Shown: positions 33,251-41,137 of the stretch, one piece after another
Numbering within the stretch: the first letter of the stretch is position 1
Layout of the letters: the number at the start of each line of letters is the position of its first letter
Assembly: GCA_037444005.1 (NCBI GenBank)
Contig: JBBING010000011.1
Span: forward strand, 1-47,910
From: DATLZC01 sp037444005
Lineage (GTDB): Bacteria; Chloroflexota; Dehalococcoidia; DSTF01; JACRBR01
Length of the DNA: 47,910 nt
Direction of reading: 5' to 3'
Notes under the pieces: model-generated
What the model was told of the DNA's origin: nothing
Seen by the model: only the letters and a program-made list of their open reading frames with translations
Databases searched by the model: none
Program-made: the position numbers and the translations under genes

Positions 33251-33365
33251 CTCGGGCCTTTCCCCTGCGTGGTCCCGTGTTTCGCCGGAGAGGCGATGCT
33301 ATACTCGGGCGGCGACTCCCGCCATTCGATGGTACGACACAACGCGCTGACATCCGAGAGCCAGC

Positions 33366-34130
33366 ATGCCTGACGACACCCGTTCCACCGAGGCGACCAC
33401 TCACACCACGCGCCGCTCCGATCGGATGGCGTACTACTTCCAGGACTTGTTCCTCATCGGGAACCGCCGGGCGACGCGGCTGTACCTCATCCGGCACGGC
33501 CAGGCCGGCAACAACCTGGGCGAGCTCGACACCGCCTCCGCGGACCTCCCGCTTACGGACGTCGGGCGCGAACAGGCCCGGCGGCTCGGGGAGCGGATGG
33601 CGTCCTACGGCGTCGACGCCATCTACTCGAGCCCGCTCCTGCGCGCGCGAGAGACCGCCCAGGCCATCGCCGACCGCACGGGCCTTCCGGTCGTCATCGT
33701 CGACGACCTCCGCGAGATCGACAGCGCGGTCGAAGGGAACATCCGCGGCGCCCGCAGAGACGCCGTGACCGGGATCAGCGGGCTCGCGGAGCTGACGGAC
33801 GAGGAGATCAAGGCGCGCATCGAGGCCAACCCCACCTGGGACAGCTTCCCCCAGGCCGAATCCAGCCTCCATGCCCGGAACCGCATCCGCGCGGCGATGG
33901 ACCGCATTATCGCCGAGAATCCGGGCAAGCGCGTCGCCGTCGTCTGCCACGCCGGCGTCATCCAGATGTACGTGTCGATGGTGCTCGGCATCCGGACCGA
34001 CTTCCCGTTCTACCCCTTCAACGCCTCCATCACCTCCATTCGCGCGCTCGACGACCGGCGGGCGCTCTGGCGGTTGAACGACATCTCGCACCTCGAGGGG
34101 ATGCCCGTCGGGCTCGGAGGCATCTCCTGA
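33366..34130 (+). CDS. Histidine phosphatase superfamily protein
   Basis: A phosphoglycerate-mutase-like phosphatase (254 residues). The phosphohistidine motif is LIRHGQAG (R43-H44-G45), a second arginine is in SSPLLRARETAQAI, the acid lies in DDLREID, and the second histidine in VVCHAGVIQMY. All key residues are present. An N-terminal extension of about 20 polar residues precedes the fold. A TATACT box (33300-33305) lies 60 nt before the ATG. The substrate is not predictable: candidates include phosphosugars, alpha-ribazole phosphate or protein phosphate. It stands alone between a divergent gene and the hotdog cluster. Confidence 0.9.
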   Translation: MPDDTRSTEATTHTTRRSDRMAYYFQDLFLIGNRRATRLYLIRHGQAGNNLGELDTASADLPLTDVGREQARRLGERMASYGVDAIYSSPLLRARETAQAIADRTGLPVVIVDDLREIDSAVEGNIRGARRDAVTGISGLAELTDEEIKARIEANPTWDSFPQAESSLHARNRIRAAMDRIIAENPGKRVAVVCHAGVIQMYVSMVLGIRTDFPFYPFNASITSIRALDDRRALWRLNDISHLEGMPVGLGGIS

Positions 34131-34155
34131 AGCGCCGCGCGGCGAGCGCCTCCGT

Positions 34156-34184
34156 TTGACGGACCCCGGCGCGCCCGGTAGAAA
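34156..34184 (+). promoter_or_regulatory. Predicted promoter of the hotdog gene cluster
   Basis: TTGACG (34156-34161), an exact 17-nt spacer and TAGAAA (34179-34184), with the ATG 8 nt after the -10. AGAGG within the interval could also act as a ribosome-binding site. Confidence 0.6.
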
Positions 34185-34192
34185 GAGGTGGC

Positions 34193-34606
34193 ATGCCAGC
34201 GTCCCTTCCCTCCATCGCGGCGCTCCCCCGTGGTCACGTCTTCCCGCCCGCCGCTGTCTCCCTGACGCCGGAGGCCGTCTCCGCCTACGTCGCCGCAACG
34301 CAGAACGAGAGCGCGTACGCGGCTTCGGGAGGCGTGCCGCCGCTGGCGGCGGCGGCGTTGGCGCTCCGCCGCCTTCTGGAAGCGTGCTCGCTTCCGCCGG
34401 GCTCCCTTCACACGGGCCAGGAGGTCGAGTTTCACGCCGCGGTCCGCCCGGGCGACGAACTCACGATGACGGGGAGTGTCGCCCAGCGGTCGGAGCGGGC
34501 GGGCATGGCCATCGTCGTCGTCGAATTTGCGGTGAGCCGCCCCGACGGGACGCCGGTCGTCACCGGCCGGACGACGGTCATGGCGCCGCAGGAGGCGGAA
34601 GCATGA
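34193..34606 (+). CDS. MaoC N-terminal-like hotdog protein (HadA/HadC-like)
   Basis: A 137-residue hotdog-fold protein similar to the non-catalytic half of two-domain MaoC dehydratases. It has the substrate-tunnel helix region (GGVPPLAAAALALRRLLEA), HTGQEVEFHAAVRPGDEL and the C-terminal VVVEFAVSRPDGTPVVTGRTT. It lacks the D/H catalytic pair. Its stop overlaps the start of the next gene (ATGA), which encodes the catalytic half. This arrangement matches the heterodimeric HadAB dehydratase of mycobacterial lipid synthesis, where one subunit binds substrate and the other catalyses. The assignment by partner is inference. Confidence 0.78.
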   Translation: MPASLPSIAALPRGHVFPPAAVSLTPEAVSAYVAATQNESAYAASGGVPPLAAAALALRRLLEACSLPPGSLHTGQEVEFHAAVRPGDELTMTGSVAQRSERAGMAIVVVEFAVSRPDGTPVVTGRTTVMAPQEAEA

Positions 34607-34998
34607 ACGCGCCCGAAGTCGCGCCCCTGAGCCGTACCGTCACTCGGGATGCCATCGCGGCCTATGCGGACGCCGTGGGCGACCACAACCCGATTCACGT
34701 GGACGAGGCTTTCGCCCGCACCACGCCGTTCGGCGGCGTCATCGCCCACGGCATGCTGGCGCTCGCGTACGTCTCCGAGACGATGGAGCGCGTGTTCGGC
34801 GAGCGCTGGGCGCGGTCGGGATGGCTGAAGGTGCGCTTCAAGCTCCCCGCCAGGCCAGGTGATGTCCTCACCGTCACGGCGGAGCCTCGCGGGTCGAGCG
34901 AGGACGGCGACAGGCTTCGCTGGGAGTATGCGGTGACGTGCGCGAACCAGCGGGGCGAGACGCTCATCAGCGGAACGGCGTCGGTGGAGGCGGAATGA
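34603..34998 (+). CDS. MaoC-like dehydratase, catalytic (HadB-like) subunit
   Basis: A 131-residue hotdog hydratase with the catalytic motif YADAVGDHNPIHVDEAFA and FGGVIAHGMLALAYV, containing the Asp and His needed for hydration or dehydration of R-3-hydroxyacyl thioesters. Start and stop codons overlap the flanking genes by 4 nt on both sides, so three hotdog genes are translated as one unit. Together with the preceding protein it probably forms a heterodimer. The substrate could be acyl-ACP (with the FabF homologue at 29.4 kb) or acyl-CoA. Confidence 0.85.
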   Translation: MNAPEVAPLSRTVTRDAIAAYADAVGDHNPIHVDEAFARTTPFGGVIAHGMLALAYVSETMERVFGERWARSGWLKVRFKLPARPGDVLTVTAEPRGSSEDGDRLRWEYAVTCANQRGETLISGTASVEAE

Positions 34999-35450
34999 GC
35001 GAGCCGGAGCGCCGCCGCGAGCCGTCGCGGTTCTGTTACGGCTGCGGTCAGGAGAACCCCCGTGGCCTCGCCCTTCGCTTCGAGCTGTACGACGGTACAG
35101 CGACGGCGACGTTCGTGGGGCACCCGGACCACCAGGGCTATCCGGGTCATCTGCACGGTGGCGTGGTCGCCGCCGTGCTCGACGAGGCGATGGGATGGGC
35201 GGCCTACGCCCAGGGGACCTTCGCGATGACGGCCCGGATGAGCGTGCGGTTCCGGCGGCCCGTTCCGCTCGGGAAACCGCTCACGGTTTCCGCGCGGGCG
35301 GTGCGACAGCGCGGGCCCGCTATCGAGATGCGCGCCGAGCTGCGGGACGCCGCCGGGCGGCTGCTCGCCGAGTCCGAAGGGATGTTCATGCAGGTGAAGG
35401 GCAAGACGGCCGAATACCTCCGCGAAGAGTACGAACGGGCGCGCATCTAA
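34995..35450 (+). CDS. PaaI-family hotdog thioesterase
   Basis: An acyl-CoA thioesterase-like protein of 151 residues. The N-terminal RFCYGCGQENPRGLALRF matches a motif seen in many PaaI/YbgC-like thioesterases (CxxCGxxNPxGL). The catalytic helix region is HLHGGVVAAVLDEAMGWAAYA, with the Asp/Glu expected there, and RMSVRFRRPVPLGKPLTV is the conserved central strand pair. Its ATG overlaps the previous stop, and the ArsA gene follows within 2 nt. It would release free acids from CoA esters made by the dehydratase pair. Confidence 0.87.
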   Translation: MSEPERRREPSRFCYGCGQENPRGLALRFELYDGTATATFVGHPDHQGYPGHLHGGVVAAVLDEAMGWAAYAQGTFAMTARMSVRFRRPVPLGKPLTVSARAVRQRGPAIEMRAELRDAAGRLLAESEGMFMQVKGKTAEYLREEYERARI

Positions 35451-35452
35451 CC

Positions 35453-36634
35453 ATGCCCCGCATCATCGTCTACACGGGCAAGGGAGGCGTCGGGAAAACC
35501 ACCATCGCGGCGGCCACGGCGGTCCGGTGCGCGGAGCTGGGGCGCCGCACCGTCGTGCTGAGCACCGACCCCGCCCACAGCCTCGGCGACAGCCTCGACG
35601 CGAGGCTCGGCCCCGAGCCCACACAGGTCCTGCCCAACCTCTGGGCTCAGGAGACCGACATCTACTACAACCTCGAGAAGTACTGGGGCACCGTCAAGGA
35701 GTGGCTGGTCGCGCTCATGGTCTGGCAGGGCGCCGACGCCGTCACGGCCGAGGAAATCGCCGTGCTGCCCGGCATGGAAGAGCTCGCCAACCTCCTGTGG
35801 GTGAACCAGCACTACGAGAGCGGCGACTACGACGTCATCATCGTCGACGCCGCCCCCACCGGCGAAACGCTGCGACTCCTCTCCTTCCCCGAGGCGGCGC
35901 ACTGGTGGATCGACAAGCTCTTGCCCCTCGAACGCCGGTTCGCTCAGGTGCTGCGCCCGGTCGTCCGTCCGTTCACCGACATGCCCGTGCCCGGCACGGA
36001 GGTGTTCGACGCCGCCGAAGACCTGCTGGTTCAGCTCGAACGCCTTCATCGGCTGCTCTCGAACACAGAGGTCGCTTCCATGCGTCTCGTGATGAATCCC
36101 GAACGCATGGTGGTCCGCGAGACCCAGCGCACCTACACGTACCTGAATCTGTACGGCTACGTCACCGACCTCGTCATCGCGAACAAGGTCCTTCCCGAGG
36201 TCACCTCGGACGACCCGTACTTCGACGAGTGGCGCCGCCTCCAGCAGGAGCACCTCGCGTTCATCGAAGAGGCGTTCAGCCCGCTGCCCATCCTGCATGC
36301 GCCGCTTCTGCCGCACGAGGTCGCTGACGTCGACGGCCTGCGCGAGCTGGCGGGACTGCTGTTCGGAGAGCAGGACCCGTCGGCGATGCGGTATCGGGGC
36401 ATCGCGCAGGAACTGCGCTCCGAAGATGGGCACGCGGTGCTGTCCCTGAACCTCCCGTTCGTGCGGCGTGAGGAGGTGCGCCTGTCGCAGCGCGGCGACG
36501 AGCTTCTCGTGCAGGTGGGACGCCACCGGCGGAATGTTTTGCTGCCCCGCGCGCTGAGCGGTCGCGAGGCCGTCCGCGCCCAGAAGATGGGCGACCGCCT
36601 CGACATCTACTTCGCGAAGGCCGACGCCGGTTAG
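35453..36634 (+). CDS. ArsA/Get3-family ATPase with C-terminal HSP20-like domain
   Basis: A 393-residue deviant-Walker ATPase. GKGGVGKT is at residues 9-16, STDPAHSLGDSL is the switch I region, and VDAAPTGETLRLLSFPE is switch II of ArsA/Get3 proteins. The final 75 residues (VLSLNLPFVRREEVRLSQRG onward) form a small beta domain like the ArsA-HSP20 domain found in other bacterial homologues. There are no arsenite genes nearby and no obvious arsenite cysteine set, so an arsenic role is unlikely. It follows the thioesterase by 2 nt. Roles in tail-anchored membrane protein handling or as a chaperone ATPase are suggested for the family. Confidence 0.88.
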   Translation: MPRIIVYTGKGGVGKTTIAAATAVRCAELGRRTVVLSTDPAHSLGDSLDARLGPEPTQVLPNLWAQETDIYYNLEKYWGTVKEWLVALMVWQGADAVTAEEIAVLPGMEELANLLWVNQHYESGDYDVIIVDAAPTGETLRLLSFPEAAHWWIDKLLPLERRFAQVLRPVVRPFTDMPVPGTEVFDAAEDLLVQLERLHRLLSNTEVASMRLVMNPERMVVRETQRTYTYLNLYGYVTDLVIANKVLPEVTSDDPYFDEWRRLQQEHLAFIEEAFSPLPILHAPLLPHEVADVDGLRELAGLLFGEQDPSAMRYRGIAQELRSEDGHAVLSLNLPFVRREEVRLSQRGDELLVQVGRHRRNVLLPRALSGREAVRAQKMGDRLDIYFAKADAG

Positions 36635-36690
36635 GCTTCCCCCGCGCGGCGTTCCGTGATAGGTTCACGGGCGAAGCGAGAGGACGCCCC

Positions 36691-37380
36691 GTGCCAGCCA
36701 TTCTCTGCGTGTTCGCCCACCCGGACGACGAGGCCTTCGGGTGTTCGGCGACCCTCGCGCGGTACGCCGCACAAGGCGTCCCCGTTCACTTGCTCTGCTT
36801 CACGCCCGGGCAGCACGGCGAACGTCTCGAACCGCTGGCTTCGCCCGAAGACGTCGGCGCGCTCCGCGTGCGCGAGCTCATGGCCTCAGCCCGCGTCATC
36901 GGCGCACGAGAGACGCAGACGCTGGACTACGTGGACGGACGCCTCGGCGAGGCGCCCGTAAGCGAGCTCGCCGCCATCGTCGCCGGTTGCATCGAGCGCG
37001 TGAGGGCGGCCGCGGTCATCACCTTCGGGCCGCTCGGCGTGACGCGGCACCCGGACCATATCGCCGTCCACCACGCCGTGCTGGAAGCGGTGCGCGGGGC
37101 GCCCGACCCGCCGGCCGTGTTCTACTTCGTCCCCGAAGGCGCCATCGACGACCTGAAGCTGGAAGGCCCCGAGACGCAGGCGACGCACCGCGTCCCCACG
37201 GACGGCTTCGTCGACGTGAAGCTCACGTCTCTGGCGGCGCACAGCAGCCAACGGGACGCTCGGGACTTCTTCCTGCGCTGGCGCGCGCGACCGCCCGCCT
37301 ACGAGGCCTTCCACCGCGCATTCCCGCCCTTCCGCGGCGCGCGGGCCGCGAAGGACCTGTTCGAGGAGGACCCTTCGTGA
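36691..37380 (+). CDS. PIG-L / LmbE-family deacetylase
   Basis: A zinc deacetylase of the PIG-L family (229 residues), which removes N-acetyl groups from sugars such as GlcNAc-inositol or from thiol cofactor precursors. The zinc motif AHPDDE occurs at residues 9-14, and the third ligand is in RHPDHIAVHHAV near residue 120. The start is a GTG at 36691 with GAGAGGA upstream. Its end overlaps the next gene's GTG by 4 nt. The MshB/BshB-type function in a thiol pathway is one option, and the sulfurtransferase partner is suggestive, but neither the sequence nor context fixes it. Confidence 0.88.
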   Translation: MPAILCVFAHPDDEAFGCSATLARYAAQGVPVHLLCFTPGQHGERLEPLASPEDVGALRVRELMASARVIGARETQTLDYVDGRLGEAPVSELAAIVAGCIERVRAAAVITFGPLGVTRHPDHIAVHHAVLEAVRGAPDPPAVFYFVPEGAIDDLKLEGPETQATHRVPTDGFVDVKLTSLAAHSSQRDARDFFLRWRARPPAYEAFHRAFPPFRGARAAKDLFEEDPS

Positions 37381-38201
37381 CCATCGCGCCGGGACCGCTC
37401 GTCACCACCGCCTGGCTCGCGCGCCACCTGGATGACCATGGCATCCGCATCGTCGAGACCGGGACCGACCGCGCGAGCACGTACGACGAGGGACACATCC
37501 CCGGCGCGCTGTGGGTCGATCCCCACGCGGAGCTGCTGCGGGAGGGCGATGAGAGCTCGGGCGAGGTGATTACACCGCAGCAGTTCGCGGCGCTGATGTC
37601 GCGCCTCGGCGTCACTCCCTCCACCCTCGTCGTGGCGTACGGCGACCAGGGAGGGCGGCACGCCACGCGCCTGTTCTGGACGTGCCGCATGTACGGCCAC
37701 GACGCCGTCTGCGTCGTCGACGGGGGACGGGAGGCCTGGCTCGCCGAAGGCTGGCCGGTCACGCGCGAGACGCCGATCGTGACGCCGACGGCGTACCCCG
37801 TCCCCGAGCCACGGCGGGGCTTCGATATCACCGCCGAGGAGATTCGTGACCGCCTGGGTCAGCCCGATTTCGTGGTGCTCGATGTGCGGACTCCGGAGGA
37901 ATATCGGGGCGAGGACGTCCGGGCGGCCCGTGGCGGCCACATCCCGGGGGCGATCCTCATCCCCTGGACCGCCACCCTCACCGAGGACTATCGCCTCAAA
38001 CCGCTGGACGAGCTGCGCGCGCTGTTCCGGGACGCCGGCGTGACGCCCGACCGCGCCATCGCCGTCCACTGCCAGCTCGGTGTGAGGGCGTCGCACACGT
38101 GGTTCGTCCTCACGCAGGCGCTCGGATACCCGGACGTACGCAACTACGACGGCTCGTGGCAGGAATGGGGCAATCGCCCTGACCTCCCCGTCGAGCGCTG
38201 A
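37377..38201 (+). CDS. Two-domain rhodanese sulfurtransferase
   Basis: A tandem rhodanese protein (274 residues) of the thiosulfate or 3-mercaptopyruvate sulfurtransferase class. The N-terminal domain keeps DEGHIPGALWVD but has no active cysteine (YGDQGGRHA instead). The C-terminal domain has LDVRTPEEYRG, RGGHIPGAILIPW and the active cysteine C232 in HCQLGVRAS. The loop differs from the CGSGVTA of 3-mercaptopyruvate enzymes, so the thiosulfate type is more likely. The start is a GTG overlapping the PIG-L stop as GTGA. It converges, 2 nt apart, with the hydrolase gene. Confidence 0.9.
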   Translation: MTIAPGPLVTTAWLARHLDDHGIRIVETGTDRASTYDEGHIPGALWVDPHAELLREGDESSGEVITPQQFAALMSRLGVTPSTLVVAYGDQGGRHATRLFWTCRMYGHDAVCVVDGGREAWLAEGWPVTRETPIVTPTAYPVPEPRRGFDITAEEIRDRLGQPDFVVLDVRTPEEYRGEDVRAARGGHIPGAILIPWTATLTEDYRLKPLDELRALFRDAGVTPDRAIAVHCQLGVRASHTWFVLTQALGYPDVRNYDGSWQEWGNRPDLPVER

Positions 38202-38203
38202 CC

Positions 38204-38824
38204 TCAGAGTGACGCGAGCCGCCCGCACAGCCATTCGAGCAGCAGGGCCCGCAGGTCTTCGCGCCGCTGCCGAAGACTGTGCTTGGCGCCCTCTAGAAGC
38301 ACGAGGCGCTTGGGCTCCCTCGCGAGCGCGTACAGATAACGCGAGCAGTCCGGGGGCAGCCGCCGGTCGTTCAGGCCATGGACGACCAGCAGGGCTCGCG
38401 GTGAGAGACGCGGCGCGTCCTCGACGCCGTACGACTGCGTCGCCAGCGTGACCACGGCCGCCACGCGCTCCGACCGCGCGCCCGCCCGCACGACCACAGC
38501 TCCGCCGAACGAGTGGCCCACGAGCGCCACCCGCGCGATGCCCGCGTCTTCGAGGAACCGCACCCCGGCCAGCACGTCGTACGCGCCTTCCTCCACATCG
38601 CCCGGAGCTCGATGCAGGCGAAAGTCCAGACGGAGCGCGGCGATCCCGCCGGCGGTCAGGTCGCCCGCCAGCGTCGGGTAGAGGCGGTCGGCAGGGCCAT
38701 CGAATCCGCCGTCGGTCCCGCCCACCATGAGGACGGCGGCCTGCGCACCCGAAACGGGGTGGTACACGGCGTGCACGGCGCCTCGATCTGTGGGGATGGC
38801 GACGAGCATGCCCGCGGCGGGCAC
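38204..38824 (-). CDS. Alpha/beta hydrolase (dienelactone hydrolase-like)
   Basis: A 206-residue serine hydrolase. The nucleophile is S105 in LVGHSFGGA, the acid D153 in VHGLNDRRLPPD, and the histidine H182 in EGAKHSLRQ. The N-terminal MVGGTDGGFDGPADRLYP forms the oxyanion region. The GTG at 38824 is chosen because GGAGGA stands 5 nt upstream; an ATG at 38872 would overlap the upstream gene. It is the last gene of the glpK-glpD-MBL unit, 23 nt after the metallo-beta-lactamase gene. It may remove acyl groups from a glyceride or phosphoester in the same route. The substrate is unknown. Confidence 0.84.
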   Translation of the reverse strand: MPAAGMLVAIPTDRGAVHAVYHPVSGAQAAVLMVGGTDGGFDGPADRLYPTLAGDLTAGGIAALRLDFRLHRAPGDVEEGAYDVLAGVRFLEDAGIARVALVGHSFGGAVVVRAGARSERVAAVVTLATQSYGVEDAPRLSPRALLVVHGLNDRRLPPDCSRYLYALAREPKRLVLLEGAKHSLRQRREDLRALLLEWLCGRLASL

Positions 38825-38847
38825 AGCGGTCCTCCGCCGTCCGGGAT

Positions 38848-39543
38848 TCACGCGCCCGCAGGCGCGGCCCACCGCGACGCGGCGCGCGCGATGCGCTCCG
38901 ATGCCCCGCCGACGATGGGCGCCCCGTGGCCGAAACAGGCCGTCTCGAAGCGCAGCGAGGCCAGCTTCGCGGCCGAGCGCTTTGCCATACCCATGTCTTC
39001 GGTGAAGACGCCCACCGGCAGCGAAATTCTGAGAAGGTGGCTGAGCGCGTCGCCCGTGAACAGCACGGACTCCTCCTCCCAGAGCAGCGCCACGCTCCCC
39101 ATCGTGTGCCCGGGCGCGTGAATTACCCTGAGCGTCCCGCCGATGGGGATGGTGTCGCCATCGCGCAGGGCGTGGTGCACCTCCGAGCCTCGCGGCGGCT
39201 TCGGCCCGAGACGCCGCATCAGCGCCCGCACGAACGCGGGCGCGTTGGCCTCCTGGACCTGCTCTCCGCGCACGTAGGGCACGTCGGCTTCGTGCGCATA
39301 CAGTTCGGCGCCCGTAGCTTCGATCAGCTCGGCGGCGCTTCCGACGTGATCCACGTGGTGATGGGTCACCACGACGCGCCGCACGTCCTCCGGCCGCTTG
39401 CCGAGCCGCACGATGGCCTCGAGGATCTGCTTTCCGTGCCCCGGCATGCTCGAATCGACGACCGTGATGCCGTCGCCGAGCAGGAAATACGCCCGGCCCA
39501 TGCCGAGTCCTTCGACCTGATGGACGCGCGGCGTCACCTGCAT
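38848..39543 (-). CDS. Metallo-beta-lactamase fold hydrolase
   Basis: A 231-residue MBL-fold enzyme with the metal motif THHHVDHVG (H61, H63, D65, H66), a further histidine in HAPGHTMGS and an Asp in FTGDALSH. The final histidine lies in FGHGAPIV. The architecture is that of glyoxalase II, lactonase or AHL-lactonase relatives. AAGGAGG precedes the ATG, which begins 1 nt after the glpD stop, so it belongs to the glycerol operon. The connection might be detoxification of methylglyoxal-derived lactoylglutathione-like products or hydrolysis of a phosphodiester, but this is speculative. Confidence 0.9.
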   Translation of the reverse strand: MQVTPRVHQVEGLGMGRAYFLLGDGITVVDSSMPGHGKQILEAIVRLGKRPEDVRRVVVTHHHVDHVGSAAELIEATGAELYAHEADVPYVRGEQVQEANAPAFVRALMRRLGPKPPRGSEVHHALRDGDTIPIGGTLRVIHAPGHTMGSVALLWEEESVLFTGDALSHLLRISLPVGVFTEDMGMAKRSAAKLASLRFETACFGHGAPIVGGASERIARAASRWAAPAGA

Positions 39544-39544
39544 C

Positions 39545-41137
39545 TCACGCCTCCTTCAGCGCCCGCTCGACCGGCACGAGCGTCCGCTCGAGCTCCTCGC
39601 GATACGCCTCGACCTGCTCCGCGGCCCAGGACGCGGGCCGTCCGAGCCGCTCGGCGAGCGTCGCCGCCGCCCGGGCCGCGCCGTCGAGTCCGTGGCACGC
39701 GCTCCATCCGACCCCCGTACGGCGCAGGAAGACGTCCGCCAGCGTGCGCGCCATCTCGACTTCGGCCGCGCGGGCGACCTCAGCCAGCGGGTCGGGATTG
39801 TGCTCGCAGACCGGCGCGCGCAGACTCGCGTCCTGGCGCATCCGCTCCACCACGTCCGCGGCCGCGGGGCCGTACAACGAGAGCAGGTGACACCAGAGCG
39901 GCATGGGCACATCGTCGGGCGCGGGGACGGCGAACCGTGGCGGGAGGGCGGCGCCTCGCGGCATCGGGCCGAGCGCCGCGCGCAGCATCTGCGCCGCCTG
40001 CCTCCCCAGGCTGCGGAACGTGGTCAGCTTCCCCCCGACGACAGAGTACACCCCCTTCGGACCACCGGCGGCCCCGTGATCCACGACCCAGTGGCCGCGC
40101 GGAATCGCGGCCTCGGCTACGTCGGGACGGTACGGCAGGGGGCGGACGCCACAGTACGTGTACAGCACGTCCGACTCCGCAAGCGGCGACGCCGGCAGCA
40201 GCGCGTTCGCCTCCGACAGCAGATACTGCACCTCGGCGGCGCTGGGGCGCGCGTCGCCGGGGTCCCCTTCGTGGCGCAAGTCCGTCGTGCCGACGAGATG
40301 CATGCCGAACCACGGCAGGATGAAGATGGGCCGGCCGTCGGACCGGGCGGATGCAAACAGCGGATGCCGCGGGCCGCCGTCGGGATAGCGCACGACGAGA
40401 TGTGTGCCCCTCGTCCCGCCGATGAGGCGCTGCGCGGAGCCGTCCAGCAGGCCCAGCACGCGGTCCACCCACGGGCCCGCCACGTTGACGACGGCCCGCG
40501 CGACGACGTCGGCCGTTTCCCCGCTCTCCCCCTCGCGCAGGCGCACGCGCCAGCCGCCGGCCGCGCTGTCGAAGCCCACCGCCTCGGTGTGGTTCAGGAG
40601 CGTGGCCCCCAGGCCGGCCGCTTCCAGCGCGACCTCGACGCACAGCCGTTCCGGCCACGCGACCTGGCCGTCGCTGAACTGGAAGCACGCCTCCAGACCG
40701 CGCCGGTCCAGCGCTGGCTCGGCGGCGAGCGCTCGCTCGACGGGCACGGTGCGGTGTCCGGGGACAGAACGGCCGGGCGACAGCAGGTCGTACAGCAACA
40801 GTCCGGCGCGGATTTTCCACGGTCCCCGCGGGTCGCCGCGGTACACGGGGAGTAGAAACCGGATGGGCCGGACGAGATGCGGATAGCGGCGGAAGAGCGC
40901 CTCACGCTCGCGGAGCGCCTCCCGAACGAGGCCGATCTCACCGTGCTCCAGGTACCGGAGCCCCCCGTGGATGAGGCGCGTCGAGCGCGAGGTCGTGCCC
41001 GCCCCGAAGTCGTGCCGCTCGACCAGCAGCGTTCGATATCCGGCGGACGCCGCTTCGCGGGCGACGCCGAGGCCGTTGATGCCGCCGCCGATGACGACGA
41101 CGTCGTATCGCTCGCGCAGACCGTCGAAGTGGCTCAC
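39545..41137 (-). CDS. glpD: Aerobic glycerol-3-phosphate dehydrogenase
   Basis: An FAD-dependent membrane-associated enzyme (530 residues) oxidising glycerol 3-phosphate to dihydroxyacetone phosphate and passing electrons to quinone. The FAD-binding motif VVVIGGGINGLGVA (13-26) is followed by TTSRSTRLIHGGLRYL, typical of GlpD, and the substrate-site GVRPL and GGKLTTFR. The GTG start overlaps the glpK stop by 4 nt (GTGA). The genes run glpK, glpD, MBL protein, hydrolase. Confidence 0.96.
   Translation of the reverse strand: MSHFDGLRERYDVVVIGGGINGLGVAREAASAGYRTLLVERHDFGAGTTSRSTRLIHGGLRYLEHGEIGLVREALREREALFRRYPHLVRPIRFLLPVYRGDPRGPWKIRAGLLLYDLLSPGRSVPGHRTVPVERALAAEPALDRRGLEACFQFSDGQVAWPERLCVEVALEAAGLGATLLNHTEAVGFDSAAGGWRVRLREGESGETADVVARAVVNVAGPWVDRVLGLLDGSAQRLIGGTRGTHLVVRYPDGGPRHPLFASARSDGRPIFILPWFGMHLVGTTDLRHEGDPGDARPSAAEVQYLLSEANALLPASPLAESDVLYTYCGVRPLPYRPDVAEAAIPRGHWVVDHGAAGGPKGVYSVVGGKLTTFRSLGRQAAQMLRAALGPMPRGAALPPRFAVPAPDDVPMPLWCHLLSLYGPAAADVVERMRQDASLRAPVCEHNPDPLAEVARAAEVEMARTLADVFLRRTGVGWSACHGLDGAARAAATLAERLGRPASWAAEQVEAYREELERTLVPVERALKEA

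Noticed and set aside
35453..36634. An arsenic resistance system around the ArsA homologue
   Set aside because: No arsB, arsC, arsD or arsR neighbours exist, and no arsenite-binding cysteine set was seen; an ArsA/Get3-like role is more likely.
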